From assembly GCA_963921825.1 (NCBI GenBank), contig OY997594.1:6577001-6641000 (forward strand): 64,000 bases of DNA, in the 5' to 3' direction. Of the stretch, positions 13,101 through 23,453 are shown piece after piece. The DNA comes from Erodium maritimum (taxonomy: Eukaryota; Streptophyta; Magnoliopsida; Geraniales; Geraniaceae). The notes under the pieces were generated by a model, which was given only the letters and a program-made list of their open reading frames with translations, was not told the DNA's origin and made no database searches. A program made the position numbers and the translations under genes. The number at the start of each line of letters is the position of its first letter. Position 1 is the first letter of the stretch.

Positions 13101-14293
13101 AGGGTAGCGTTCAAGTATTTAGATATGAAAGCATGTTGAGTTTAAGACTATTTTGTAAACTTGTTGGGCACCAAAATCAACTTAAGCGTACATGTTGGAG
13201 TAATTCAAAAATTTTGAAGTATACATGTAAAGACCATAATCCTCAAATGATAAATACCTAGACGTTTTGCTAATCAGCGAAAGAACTCCCAAGCATATTT
13301 GATTCAGGTCATACTGATTCTTATTTTGGGCATTATGTCACCTTATTTCAAACACTCACTCTCTTCAACAGCTAACTGTACAGCCAAACTGGAAATATAC
13401 ACAAAATTAATAGTTACAGAGCATACCTCACCCAATGCTGCTCTATTCTCACTTAGAGCATGATGACAAGATGCAATCTTGAACTTCACCTATCACAAAG
13501 ACATAAGAGGGCAATACTCAATGTAATATAACCTTAAAACTTGCCAACACAAAATGAAGAAAAAAAAGGAACAGCAATTAAATAGTTTAGATACGTTAAG
13601 CAAATAGAAGATTGCTACCTCATTTTCATTAACTGCCGAAATGTTGAAAGAATTTGGAGAGGGTGATCGGTTAGATGCAGATAACGAACTTCTCGAAGAT
13701 GCTGAGCTTTGCTTTGGAATAATCTTGTAGTATTGCAAAGCTTGCTTGTATGTATGCTACGAATGAACAGGGTAAAAAAAACTAGAATTAAAACCCATTT
13801 CCTTTCATAACCTCAAATTGAACTAATCAACCAGAATGAATAGTAAATAAAACAAACAAACAAAAACACAGCTTTAACAGCTAAACCAGAACAGAAAATG
13901 ATGAAACAAATTAAGTAAATGAAAATGTAGAGATATGTGCTTACAATTGCTCTGCGGTACTCTCTTTCGCGGAACAATGCATCGCCAAGAAGAACCTGCA
14001 ACAACATGCCCAAAAAGATGTGAATGCTGATACACTCGAAGGAGGGCCCAAAAACCAAATAATCAATGGAATAAACACAGACCAAGCTTTCGGACTTGAG
14101 CTGGGGATTGGTCTCGGCGTTGATGGATGAAGAAGACACGAGAAAACAACCCTGAACAAATCAAAGCACCGATTACTGGAATGAAAGACTGTACAGAGAG
14201 AGATGGAGAGGAGAGAGGAATTACGAGCATTTGGGCGGAATTGTGGAGGCCTTGGTCGAGAAGGTTGCTGATTTGATCCTTGGGAACGTCCAT
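7116..14293 (-). CDS. APC7: Anaphase-promoting complex subunit 7 (TPR protein)
   Basis: Subunit of the APC/C ubiquitin ligase that drives mitotic exit. Eighteen coding exons with GT-AG borders and consistent phase: 14293-14225, 14151-14083, 13995-13945, 13756-13619, 13489-13427, 12340-12225, 11427-11343, 10375-10316, 10005-9960, 9860-9787, 8921-8871, 8777-8577, 8483-8439, 8344-8251, 8149-8004, 7900-7671, 7452-7392, 7202-7116. They sum to 561 codons plus stop, close to the roughly 558 residues of Arabidopsis APC7. Landmarks are MDVPKDQISNLLDQGLHNSA, RWLQRYVEAQCCVAS, FVALSVLWEKKDERGALSYA, PGYIMKGNLLLSLNRPEAA and LEPGYLEAALALAELHAIEG. Tandem TPR helices fill the protein and the tail is acidic (PEEDEENEVEDGDGDQEE). 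An in-frame ATG 18 codons upstream is rejected because homologues begin at MDVPK. No broken exon. Confidence 0.95.
9285..9652. mobile_element. MITE-like element with a short tandem duplication, in an APC7 intron
   Basis: Inside the intron between APC7 exons 10 and 11. The left end at about 9404 (ACCTTTAGTACCC..TTATG) is answered by its inverse CATAAGGGGTACTAAAGGT near 9630-9647, leaving a core of about 200 bp. Just to the left, a stretch of about 66 bp is duplicated in tandem (9286-9350 and 9352-9412). The core also holds a 25-bp tandem duplication around GAATTGGTCACAGATCA (9517-9570). A non-autonomous TIR element; the superfamily is not decided because no clean target duplication was found. 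Confidence 0.5.
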
Positions 14294-14640
14294 TTCGATT
14301 CTGATAATGTCTTCTTCGCTTTGCGATTTTGAGGTTTCAGTGAACAAGTTTGATTTTCAGCTATCTCCTAAACCCTTTATCAAAAACCCCCCTTTCCGCT
14401 TTCTTCACCAAAACAAAATAATTGTAAACTAATTTCCTCATATTATTCAAAAAAAAATCCTCATTTTCTATAGAAAAATTCACATTCATTAGGAATAGTA
14501 ATAGGACTGGTTAAAAATGAGTATTGTATTACATTTACATTTTTTTTATAAAAAGAACAGGTAATATTGTTACTGGAAAACGAAATAGGGTTATGAGCAC
14601 ATAACTGTACTCATCATACAAGATAGAATCCAAGTAAAGA
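14294..14640. other. APC7 upstream region
   Basis: AT-rich DNA upstream of the APC7 ATG. The first 70 bp or so is probably its 5' UTR (in-frame but non-conserved codons); no TATA box stands out. Nothing else is supported. Confidence 0.35.
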
Positions 14641-15835
14641 ACATAAAGCAAGAACATAAATTTAAAAGTTGCTCGATGCATAGGGGCGGTTGAAGGGGAT
14701 ATCTGCGGTAGCATCCAGGGATACCATGAATACCGATACATCATACTTCTACCAAATGGCACTGGGCGAGCAAGCCGAGTGAAAGGTGAATACTGGTGGA
14801 CCGCCTGGTGAGTCAGCGTGCGTCGTCCTCCCTTGACTGATAATTTTAGGGCTCCTGAACGCGGGATTGCTGACACCGGACTGGTAGGGGAGATGAATAT
14901 CGGTTGGAGAATCGGTTGGAGAATCGGTTGGAGATGGAACCGTCGCCATCCATCCACCAGGAAAAGGGGCCAAAACCGACTCACCCCTCCCTAGGACTCT
15001 TCGGACTCATTCCTGGAGGCAGGGGTGCTTGCCCCACCCCCCACCCCCCCCCACCCTGCCCCTGCTACGTGTGAACTGCCATCTGACGCCGCTGAACACT
15101 GTGTCAGAACAACCCGGCCCGCCCCATAACCTAGGCCCACGCCTGTAGGTCCACCTGGCCCATCACCATGGAAAACCCGAGAGGGTTTCTTCCCCGACCT
15201 CCACAACCCCGCAGCCGCCGCCGTCCTCTCAGCTGGCTTCCCCGATCGACCCTTGTTCTACACCCTCTTCTGCCAAGCCCCCACCCCGCAATATTTCCGA
15301 TCCTCCACCCATAGTCCGCAGTCACACAGCCCCCCTTCACCGAGAGGGTCAGTCACTCCCGACGCCTTGTCCCCGACATCCCGGCCCCGAGTAATACCAG
15401 GCGCTCCCGGAAACACTACCAACCACGACGTAGACAAGCTCGTCGGTCGTGGGTCAACAAGGGATAAAACTCCCAACACCAACGTGGATCCTTCCTCCGA
15501 TCCAACCAAAGCCAGATTAAGATGGAACAGAACATGGGTTACAAGTACGTACCTCGTCTCCTCATCAGTCGTAGCCAAAGTCTGCCCACACTCGCCGGCA
15601 CGCGCGATATTGGCCAGAAGAAATAAAGGCCAACCATGGAGCAGAATCGACCAAACTGTCGCCGCTGCCGAGAGAGAGAGAGGCCAAGGCATGGCGGCGT
15701 TATTCTTGGTAGTTTCTTGTCCATACCATGGTTTGGTATGGTGCACCATCCCCATGAAAGCCATGGCCACTCCCATGGACATCACAAAAACCGGCCGCCT
15801 TCCTAGGGTTTTGCGCGCAGAGAGAGAATTGTGAT
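14640..15835 (-). other. Unassigned ORF-bearing segment, possible small gene on the minus strand
   Basis: GC-richer than its surroundings. On the minus strand an AAACCCTAG leader-like motif (about 15815) is followed by an ORF of up to 175 codons (15785-15258) starting MMSMGVAMAFMGMVHHTKPW, with one hydrophobic stretch (LSLSAAATVWSILLHGWPLF). A plausible splice donor AG/GTACGT occurs at about 15550. Further down, 14984-14535 has another open frame that includes a 12-bp word (CGGTTGGAGAAT) repeated three times. I recognise no family in any frame, and the plus strand is also open over part of this stretch. It may be a lineage-specific gene or a degraded element; the strand choice rests on the leader motif only. 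Confidence 0.25.
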
Positions 15836-16264
15836 ATCAAACTGTGATTCCCCAATCTAATTCTGTAATTACATTTACATAATACGACTTGATTTTTGTA
15901 AGTTCATTATAATATTATAAATTTTCTCATGTTTATAAAATGAATATTATAATATTTCATTTGATTATCTAATTTTTATAATAAAGCAAAAATAACGTAA
16001 TTAGTTTAACAATTAATTTTAAATAATCAAGCATTACTTTAACAATATGGTTTTTTTCTCTAAAAAAAACAATATGGTTTTCGATTATAATCGGATATTA
16101 TAACGTGAAACAAAAAAATTGTAGTTTTAAGGGTTTCTTCTCCTCTTTCTATAGTCGTCATTTTTTTTCTTTTCTTCAACTCTTTCCTTGGCCATAGTAG
16201 CACCATGCACCCACCCCCCCCCCCTCACACTGACTCATTTTTCGAGTTCCTCGGAAACATGTCC

Positions 16265-19013
16265 TGTAATAACCACTCCCGGTCAACGCCAGTCAAATCT
16301 GCGAAAAACAGGAAAATTTAAAATTTTTAAGACAGACACTTAATTGAACCTAAAATTGACCCGAGGGTCATACCGGACTTAAGTTGACCCCGATATCGAC
16401 CAAAGTGAGTTCCGGGGGACTCAGGGCAACTTTCTGACTAATTTGGGAAATGTTGACTTTTCGTTGGAAAAGTCAACCGAGCGACGTTTTAGTCCATTCG
16501 AGGACTGTTTTGGATCCAAAAAGTTTAGCCGTCGTCGCAGCGATCTTAGTTGAGCCGTTTCCTTGTAGCCCGTGAAGTTTCGTAATTTCTTGGAAAAAGT
16601 GCCCGTTCGGGGCCCGAAACGTCCGAATTTCGCGAATCTGATTGGAAAATATCTAGAAGATATTTTCTAAAAGGCGCGGGACCCACTTGCCACATGTCAA
16701 TTATGTGGTGGTGTTAGGTTTTTTGAACAAAACAAAAGGATGAGACTTGAGGGGTAGTTTGTAAATAGTTAATGTTTTGATTTTTTAAACAAAAACAAAA
16801 GAGGAAAGGATGAGAAGTCTCGGCCATTAACAAAAAAAAGAGGAAATTAGAGAGGGAGAGTGGAGAGAGGAAAGAGAAGGAGAAAAGGGAGAAAAGAGAA
16901 GGAAAGGGTTGGAGTTTTGGGATTTCTCGACAATCCGACCGACGGATCGTCTCAACGGTTGAGGAATCGAGCTCTCGTCGTCATTCCCTACGGTGGGAAC
17001 CTAACCGATTTTCATTTTAGAACGTTTGAATTTTTGGGTTTGAGTTTAAATAGTTTGATTAAGGTTGGGTTGAGGTTTGGGGTTCGTTAGGAACATTTTG
17101 GGGCGAAAAGAAATGTTTTCCGTTGTGGCCGTGTGGGGCCCACGTTTTCGGGCCTCGGGTTTTTCGTTTTCGGGTGGTTTAGGACGATCCCCAAGTCGTT
17201 AATTCACACCCGGAACGAATTTTGGAATTAAATTGTAAAAGTTGTAAATTGACGGGTTTAGAAACTTTAAACGCGAATAAAATTGCTCGGAAGTCGGAAA
17301 TTGATGCCGTTAATTGCGTTGGAACCCTTGAGTTATTCTAAGACCATAGAAACGAAAACGGGAATTTTCGGAGCCCCGGAAGGGCGTTTCCAAAACCCGG
17401 GCAGATTCGCCATGTCGTGCGAATCGGGCTTTTCCGGGTCCATTATCGATAATGTCGAGTAATTGGGAAGTTTGGGAGTGATCGACATTGTCGGGGTTAC
17501 GTTTGGGCGTCAAGTTTATTAAAATTCAGTTTATTCCTGCAAACGTAAAAGTGTTTTAAATTGTGTTCTTTTTAGATCGTGCCGCAGACAAAGGAAAGGG
17601 AAAGCTAGGCGAGTGATCGGGATCACGCCGGAGCTTGTTTGTGGGCTTTTGGAGAAAGCATACGAGGTAGGGAAAAGTAGCCGTATCTCGGCCCTGACTA
17701 GGGAAAGTTAACAGTAGAAATGCATGTGACACTTGGGTGTCGTGGGTTAAGTACGTTTATCGAATATTAGAAAGGCAGGCGACACCGGGTGGTGTCGTAT
17801 GATACGGGAACGTATCGAACAATAGAAAGGCATGTGACACTTAGTAGTGTCGTAGGATAAGTGAGCTTATCGATATTATAATTACTGGAGGCATTTGGTT
17901 ATGCCCGGAGGTTGATTGTATTGTTGTATTTTATTGTTGGTGTCTTAGGTGGCCATGAGTGCCTGTGGGGTTGTTGAGCCCGTGTCTTTACTGTTGGTGT
18001 CTTGGGTGGCCATGAGTGCCCGTGAGGTTGTTGAGCCCGTGTCTTTACTGTTGGTGTGTCTTGGGTGGCCATGAGTGCCCGTGGGGTTGTTGAGCCCGTG
18101 TTTTACCGTTGGTGTCTTGGGTGGCTATGAGTGTCCGTGGGGTTGTTGAGCCCGTATTTTACCGTTGGTGTCTTGGGTGGCCATGAGTGCCTGTGGAGTA
18201 TTAAGCCGGTGTTGTTGCTGTTTGTTGAACTTTGTTTGTGATTGTGATTGTGGTTACCTGAGGTTGGGGGCCCGCTTCATAATAACGGGGGTCCTGTGAT
18301 CGCACGCGTCTGCATGTTCAGACGGGGTAGGGGGGCCGCCCGTGAGGAAAGGGGTCCTGGCCGCGCGTGGGTGGGTGGTGGTGACAGGTCGACAGCCTGA
18401 TCTGACTTTGTGTCGGGAAAAGTGTGACAGGTTGACCGCCTGGCCTGACAGGGATCGGTAAAGGGCGTGGGGGTTATTGAGCAGCTGGAGTGCGATCCTT
18501 TGTGATCTTGTTTGGTGTGCGATCCTTTGTGATCTTGGGTGTTGCGTGGTTATCTTTGAGTCTTTGGTGGAAGTCGTAATCGTTGTGTCAGGTCTACATT
18601 ACGGGTCCGAGTGTTGAGTCGGTTGAGGAAAGTAACAGTTTGTGTGGGTCAGTCGGGTTGTTGTTGGTGTTATCGGCATTGTCTGCTAAGTATGCCGTAG
18701 TCAGTCTGTTATCCGTGGTGGTGAGCGAACGCTCACCCCTATCTGCTTTTCCTACAGGTACTGGTCGCGGGATGGACTAGGTGAGCTCTCGAAGCTAGAA
18801 GAGCTAGGAGCGGAGTCCGAGTTTTCTTTTGAGTCTAGCGACGTACACTTTTGTATTTTGTCCGCTTGTTGGGACGTACTTTTGAGTTGCAAATAATTAT
18901 TTTGTTTAAGTAAATGGTGGTTTTAAAGTGATTTATTTAAAAGGTTTAAAAATGTTTTATTGTCTTAAACGTTCGCGTTCCGAGTTCAGTTTTACTGAAA
19001 TTGGGGCGTGACA
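16265..19013 (+). mobile_element. Solo LTR, Ty3-gypsy Tekay/Del-like (family A)
   Basis: A 2.75-kb LTR starting TGTAATAACCACTCCCGG and ending GGGGCGTGACA, flanked by a perfect 5-bp duplication TGTCC (16260-16264 and 19014-19018). There is no internal domain, primer-binding site or second LTR, so it is a solo LTR left by recombination. Related LTRs lie at 54924-57977 and 59108-62531. Treated as a fossil. Confidence 0.88.
17930..18210 (+). repeat. Minisatellite inside the family A LTR (about 57 bp x 5)
   Basis: Imperfect tandem copies of a unit built around GTCTTGGGTGGCCATGAGTG and GGTTGTTGAGCCCGTG. The same words recur in the two related LTRs near the right end, with different copy numbers. 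Confidence 0.8.
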
Positions 19014-19227
19014 TGTCCCCAACTCCATCGACGGACTTTGTTAAACCGTCGCGACCAAGGAAGAAAGCACCTCGGCCTTCTCCTCCTCCTCATGTACTGC
19101 CTCCGCATCCTGCGCCTCCTCCGCCTCCTACGTTGTCTCAGCCTCCGCCTCCTACATTGTCTCCGCTTTCGTCTCCAACGTTGTTTCCCCTAATACCACC
19201 GCCCTCCAAGTCGTCGCCCTGCCCGTC

Positions 19228-20728
19228 TGTAGGAACTATAGGGAGCAAAAGCAGCGCAAAATAAAAAAAATCCTTGGAGAAACCTCTGGATCCATGTAAT
19301 TCCGAGTAAACTGACAAACAAAAGGTACAAGGAGATTACCTCTCGGCTTTGAACCTGGTTCGAGACAAGGATTAAGAACGTTTCTACTGATTGAATATAT
19401 TGAGACGTCTCCAAAAGAATATGTCCTCTACCGATATCCACACCAACAAGTGTTCCCAAAATCAGTTGTGTGCTAGCACAAAAATGAAGAACACTTCTTC
19501 TTTTTCTCTCTCTTGTTTTTCTCCTTCTCAACCTTGAGAGAAAATCTGATTTCTCTCTCTAGTTTGCATGTCCTACTGACTCCCAAACATGACCGCACTC
19601 CCTTATTTCGAAAAATTCAATACATGTGCTTCCAATTATGAGAAGTGGAGTTATTTTAGGAGTGGTGGACATGCAAAATAACCTATTTGAATTTCCAAAA
19701 TTCAAGAATCATTTTGCATATATAAATTGTCTAATATAATCTCATTATATTAGCAATTGAAAAACGAGTTAATGAATAAATAAATATAATATTATTTTAT
19801 TCACTTAATGGACTTCCAAAGTCCAATTTGATTTTGGGCTTGTTGTTGTGTGTGACCCTATAGGCCCATACCACGTTTGGCAGTGGGCCCGAAATCCCCG
19901 TTTCGTCCACATGCCATAATTGACCTCTAGTAAGGCATTATGACTACCCAAACGTGTATGATGATTGTCAATCTTTTTTTTATAAGCGATGATGATTGTC
20001 AATCTAATTTAAACTTTTACCGCTAAAATCTTAATTCCTTTATCTCGATCGAATAGAAGACATAGGATCGTCATCCTTATTTTATTGTATCGTTGTTTCT
20101 TGATCTTAAGTAGATTGTCAGTTATAACTCATTATCTATTCGCATGACCATGTTTTCCGCAGTCTTACTTATCAAGGGGCCCAAACGATATCACTCATAT
20201 TTTCATAAGTGACAACTCCCTTATCAATCAACCACATCTCTCACATAGACAATTATGTGCCTAACAACAATCTTTATTGTTGCCTGGTTAAAGACATTGA
20301 ATTGTGTCAAGACACTCAACCACTTATGTAGAAACCATGGTGACTATAAGGTAAAAGGACTTAAGTAATATTACGGTTATGAGAAATACTCATGACAGCT
20401 CAAGTGTAGTATTCTCACAGTGGATCATCCAATACCATTTTCCTAAACGGCATTTATGATTTGACTTCATATCCAATATATATGATCAGTAAAATGTGAT
20501 CATCAATCAACATCATACTAGTCGTAGTATATCAGTAAGACCAGAGATCATTATAATAATACTTTTTTTCTTCTAAGAGTTTTACTATCAAGTCACGTAC
20601 TTGATGATCTTCAAAAGAGTCGATTATTCACGCTATTAACATTTCACAAATGATAATAGTAGTGCCAATGTATTAATAAGTGATAATTTCATACAAGATC
20701 AAGGTTGAACCAAGGCACAAAAGTAACA
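19228..20728 (-). mobile_element. Copia-like LTR, probably solo
   Basis: About 1.5 kb of AT-rich non-coding DNA. Read on the minus strand it starts TGTTACTTTTGTGCC and ends CTCCCTATAGTTCCTACA, with TG..CA ends and a purine-rich leader-like middle typical of plant Copia LTRs. No coding domain and no second copy in the window. I could not find a perfect 5-bp duplication, so the edges are approximate. Confidence 0.55.
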
Positions 20729-20898
20729 CTGTTACCACCACCACCGTAGAAAATCACCCAATTCCCTCGATTGCCTCCATCGCAGTTTATGGGTCTGTGA
20801 AGGGCCATGATTCTCTCCACAGCCGGCCCTAACTCCCCACGGCGAAATCGGTGTCCCCCTTACCGGTCCACATGCCACCACTAGTGTCGCCACTTTCT

Positions 20899-21193
20899 GT
20901 AACATCCCGCCGTGCCTCACACAGAGCCCCACGCGCGACGATGTTAGGTCTGCAGCCCAATACACCCCAATCCCTCTGGTGTATTGTCCACAGACAAATA
21001 CCAACCTGCAGCTCAATTGGTGATAGCATCACTCAAGGAAATGCTATAAAGGTGTGGTCTTGGGTTCAAGTCTCACCAACAACCTAGGTTGGTATTTGTC
21101 TGTGGACAATACACCAGAGGGGTTGGGGTGTATTGGGTTGCAGACCTAACATCGCCGCGCGTGGGGCCCTGTGTGGGACGGCGGGATGTTACA
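20899..21193. mobile_element. Fold-back element with a tRNA-like loop
   Basis: A near-perfect palindrome: arms 20899-21007 and 21085-21193 (about 109 bp each, starting TGTAACATCCCGCCGT) surround a 77-bp loop at 21008-21084. The loop contains CAGCTCAATTGGTGATAGC, close to a tRNA D-arm/A box, and GGTTCAAGTCT, close to a B box, at tRNA-like spacing (about 45 bp). The right end abuts the first repeat unit (TCAACCTT at 21194). No clear target duplication. It could be a MITE whose centre came from a tRNA or a SINE. Confidence 0.7.
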
Positions 21194-21417
21194 TCAACCT
21201 TAGTACGTTAACATGTTTTTATTTTATTTTGTAACAACACATGAACCAAGTAATTACAATACATAAAATAAAAATATGTCACTCGAGAAACTTTACAAAA
21301 AAATTAGGATACATAAATACAGTTGTTTTGATAATTGTGATAATATTTTATTATTTTTATTATTGAGTTTCATCTTATAAAAAATAATTTCTGAGTATGT
21401 TTTATTTAATAAATTAA

Positions 21418-21882
21418 GGGATAATTCCACCTCAGTACCCTAAATCTTTCATATTTCATTTAGAGTACCCTAAATCTTTTTTGTGTCACCTCAGTACCCT
21501 AAACTTTCATTAATTCATTTAGAGTACCCTAAATCTTTTTTGTGTCACCTCGGTACCCTAAACTTTCATTAATTCCATTTTAGTACCCACTGTTAACTTT
21601 ACATATGATTTTCCATCCAAAACAGGTAAAATGATCATACTACCCCTCACCAACAACCAAAATTATGGTAAAGTTAACGGTGGGTACTAAAATGAAATTT
21701 ATGAAAGTTTAGGGTACTAAAATGGAATTAACAAAAGTTTAGGGTACTGAGGAGACACAAAAAAGATTTAGGGTACTATAAATGAAATATGAAAGATTTA
21801 GGGTATTGAGATGACACAAAAAAGATTTAGGGTAATCTAAATGAAATATGAAAGATTTAGGGTATTGAGGTGGAATTAACCC
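21418..21882. mobile_element. Mutator-type MITE (465 bp) in unit 1
   Basis: Long inverted ends (GGGATAATTCCACCTCAGTA and its near inverse GAGGTGGAATTAACCC) built from repeats of 'AGTACCCTAAA(T)CTTT'. Flanked by the perfect 9-bp duplication ATAAATTAA (21409-21417 and 21883-21891). Units 2 and 3 carry the empty site with a single ATAAATTAA (near 39797 and 44899). No coding capacity. Confidence 0.88.
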
Positions 21883-22033
21883 ATAAATTAATAATTATTT
21901 CAATCCATTCAAAGTATGCAGGGTTAGTAAAATAAAGTTAAAAACGGTAAAGTATTTATTTAACAAATAATAACTCTTATTTGTTCAGTTATTGTTATAG
22001 AGAAACATCTATATATATTTTAAACCATAGGAG

Positions 22034-22046
22034 TATTATAAATAGG
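22034..22046 (+). promoter_or_regulatory. TATA box of peptide gene copy 1
   Basis: TATTATAAATAGG; the same motif precedes copy 2 (39948-39960) and copy 3 (about 45048-45061). A start site about 30 bp downstream gives a short first exon ending CAATCAAG/GTATGTTC at 22102, a 5'-UTR intron (22103-22322), and an exon that starts 24 nt before the ATG. Confidence 0.65.
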
Positions 22047-22346
22047 CAGGGATAATTAATCTTTACCATATAATCATTTACTTCAAAACAAATACAATCA
22101 AGGTATGTTCGGGTTGTTTATACACTAATGTGATTCTACAGTTTTTTATTATTATATTAATTTAAGAGTTTCTGAGTTTAAGTCTTATATTCTTTTTCAT
22201 AAAAACATCATTAATATTTTATGGGTTAAGACAATGATATTTTATTTTTACAAGTTTGATATTAATAAGAATAAAAACTCAAATACAAAAGATGTTTCAA
22301 CGTGATATGTAATCCATTTCAGGTTTTAGTCTCGGGCGGACAAATT

Positions 22347-22597
22347 ATGGCTTCAGTAAAGTTTCAACTTCTCAATGTATTCCTCCTCTGTCTTGTATTC
22401 TTTGCTCAAGCGCAATCTTCGGTTTATGAAGAAACATTTCAACCGCAGGCGACTCTAGTGGAGAAATTAGAAAACGGTAATATGACTTACTCTTAATGAT
22501 ATTTAATCGTATCGGTAACATCTAAAAAATGGGTTGTTTTACAGGGAAAAAATACTCTTGCAGAGGGTCAGAATTATGTACGCTTGGCCCCTGGTAA
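22347..22597 (+). CDS. Secreted two-cysteine peptide precursor, copy 1 (60 aa)
   Basis: Coding exons 22347-22476 and 22545-22597, with a 68-bp GT-AG intron (22477-22544). A hydrophobic signal peptide (residues about 8-20, LLNVFLLCLVFFA, likely cut after AQA or AQAQ) is followed by a short acidic prosegment (SSVYEETFQPQATLVEKLEN) and a C-terminus GKKYSCRGSELCTLGPW. KK at 45-46 could be a processing site; Cys49 and Cys55 could form a one-disulfide ring around RGSEL. TATA box, 5'-UTR intron and clean splice sites indicate a working gene, not a random ORF. Not recognised as RALF, PSK, CLE, CEP, PIP or defensin. Probable role is an apoplastic signal or antimicrobial peptide, which is inference. 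Confidence 0.75.
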
Positions 22598-23198
22598 TAA
22601 AACAAGTTGCGAAGCGAGATTTTGTTTACATGATCTTAATATAAAAAAAAATTGTTCTATACAATAAAATTATCAGTAAAAATATAATTATTACGATAAA
22701 TTTAACGATAAGATTTTGTCCTTTATGTTTCATTGTTTCCCAACCTATAAACATTATTATATGGTTAATAAAAGAAGTAATCTATTACAAGGCTAAACAA
22801 TTATTCTAATTATTAGATATGCTTAATTCTAACCTCTATGTTAATAGAATTAATTTTACCAAAATTTAGGTAGACTTCAAGTATTTCTATGGATGACTAC
22901 AAAATGAAATAATAATAAATATCAATCTAAATGTAAAGTTAATAACCCATGCACGCGATAAGTGGTGATCACACGTGACATACACATGTCATTTCAAAAT
23001 ATATATGAGATAATATAATATACAAAAAAAGTAATTTGCAATCATTTTAAAATTGTTACATGACCTTTACCTTAACCCTAGCCGTCGATGCGACTTGGGT
23101 TTGGCACAAATGAGGTTGACTTCCCATTGAAGAGCGACTCTTCAATGTCGTTGTGTGGCTCTTCGTGATGGTGGGGGATTGCCCCCCGAGAATTTGCG

Positions 23199-23387
23199 AT
23201 GAATCAGAATACAGAAGGAAGTATCGCGGGAGTACCAGTCCCTATTAGGGCTGAGACGTGGTTTAAGGGCCGGTTGTCCCTATCTGAGGCCGCGACGAAG
23301 GCGCTTTTTGGCGGCGGAGATCTCTCCATAATCAACACAAATAGCGTTTACGGATCCAACAGCTGGACAATAACACTTTTAACCTAA
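23199..23387 (+). CDS. Hypothetical 62-codon ORF of the repeat unit, copy 1
   Basis: Starts MNQNTEGSIAGVPVPIRAET and ends in a Gly/Asn/Ser-rich stretch (GGGDLSIINTNSVYGSNSWT). It lies about 600 bp downstream of the peptide gene on the same strand, after GGTGGGGGATTGCCCCCCGAG. It differs from the copy at 43729 at about eight residues, a high share for otherwise near-identical repeats, and the third copy is no longer open. No family recognised; it may be a gene fragment caught in the duplication and not an expressed gene. Confidence 0.25.
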   Translation: MNQNTEGSIAGVPVPIRAETWFKGRLSLSEAATKALFGGGDLSIINTNSVYGSNSWTITLLT

Positions 23388-23453
23388 TAGAAACTCAGAT
23401 CTTATTTGATGATCTCATCGCCTTATGTAGGGAACACGATACAGTAATCTTGG

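Larger units (their letters stand above)
16205..19263 (+). pseudogene. Proline-rich ORF interrupted by a solo LTR
   Basis: An ATG at 16205 opens a frame (MHPPPPPHTDSFFEFLGN) that runs into the target duplication of the solo LTR at 16265. A frame with the same Pro/Ser-rich character continues past the LTR (from about 19019, TPSTDFVKPSRPRKKAPRPS) to about 19220, followed by the Copia-like LTR. The flanks keep phase across the 5-bp site, which suggests that the LTR landed in a once continuous proline-rich coding exon. The protein is not recognised; low-complexity proline ORFs can arise by chance, so the call is tentative. Confidence 0.3.

Noticed and set aside
14294-14347. An upstream in-frame ATG giving APC7 an 18-residue N-terminal extension
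   Set aside because: Family members begin at MDVPK; the extra residues are not conserved and the later ATG is the natural start.
21008-21084. A functional tRNA gene
   Set aside because: A- and B-box-like words are there, but no convincing acceptor stem or anticodon arm can be drawn by eye.
20899-21193. Cassandra-type TRIM LTR (TGTAACATCCC ends)
   Set aside because: The ends are similar, but the arms are inverted and not direct, and no 5S rRNA-like sequence is present.
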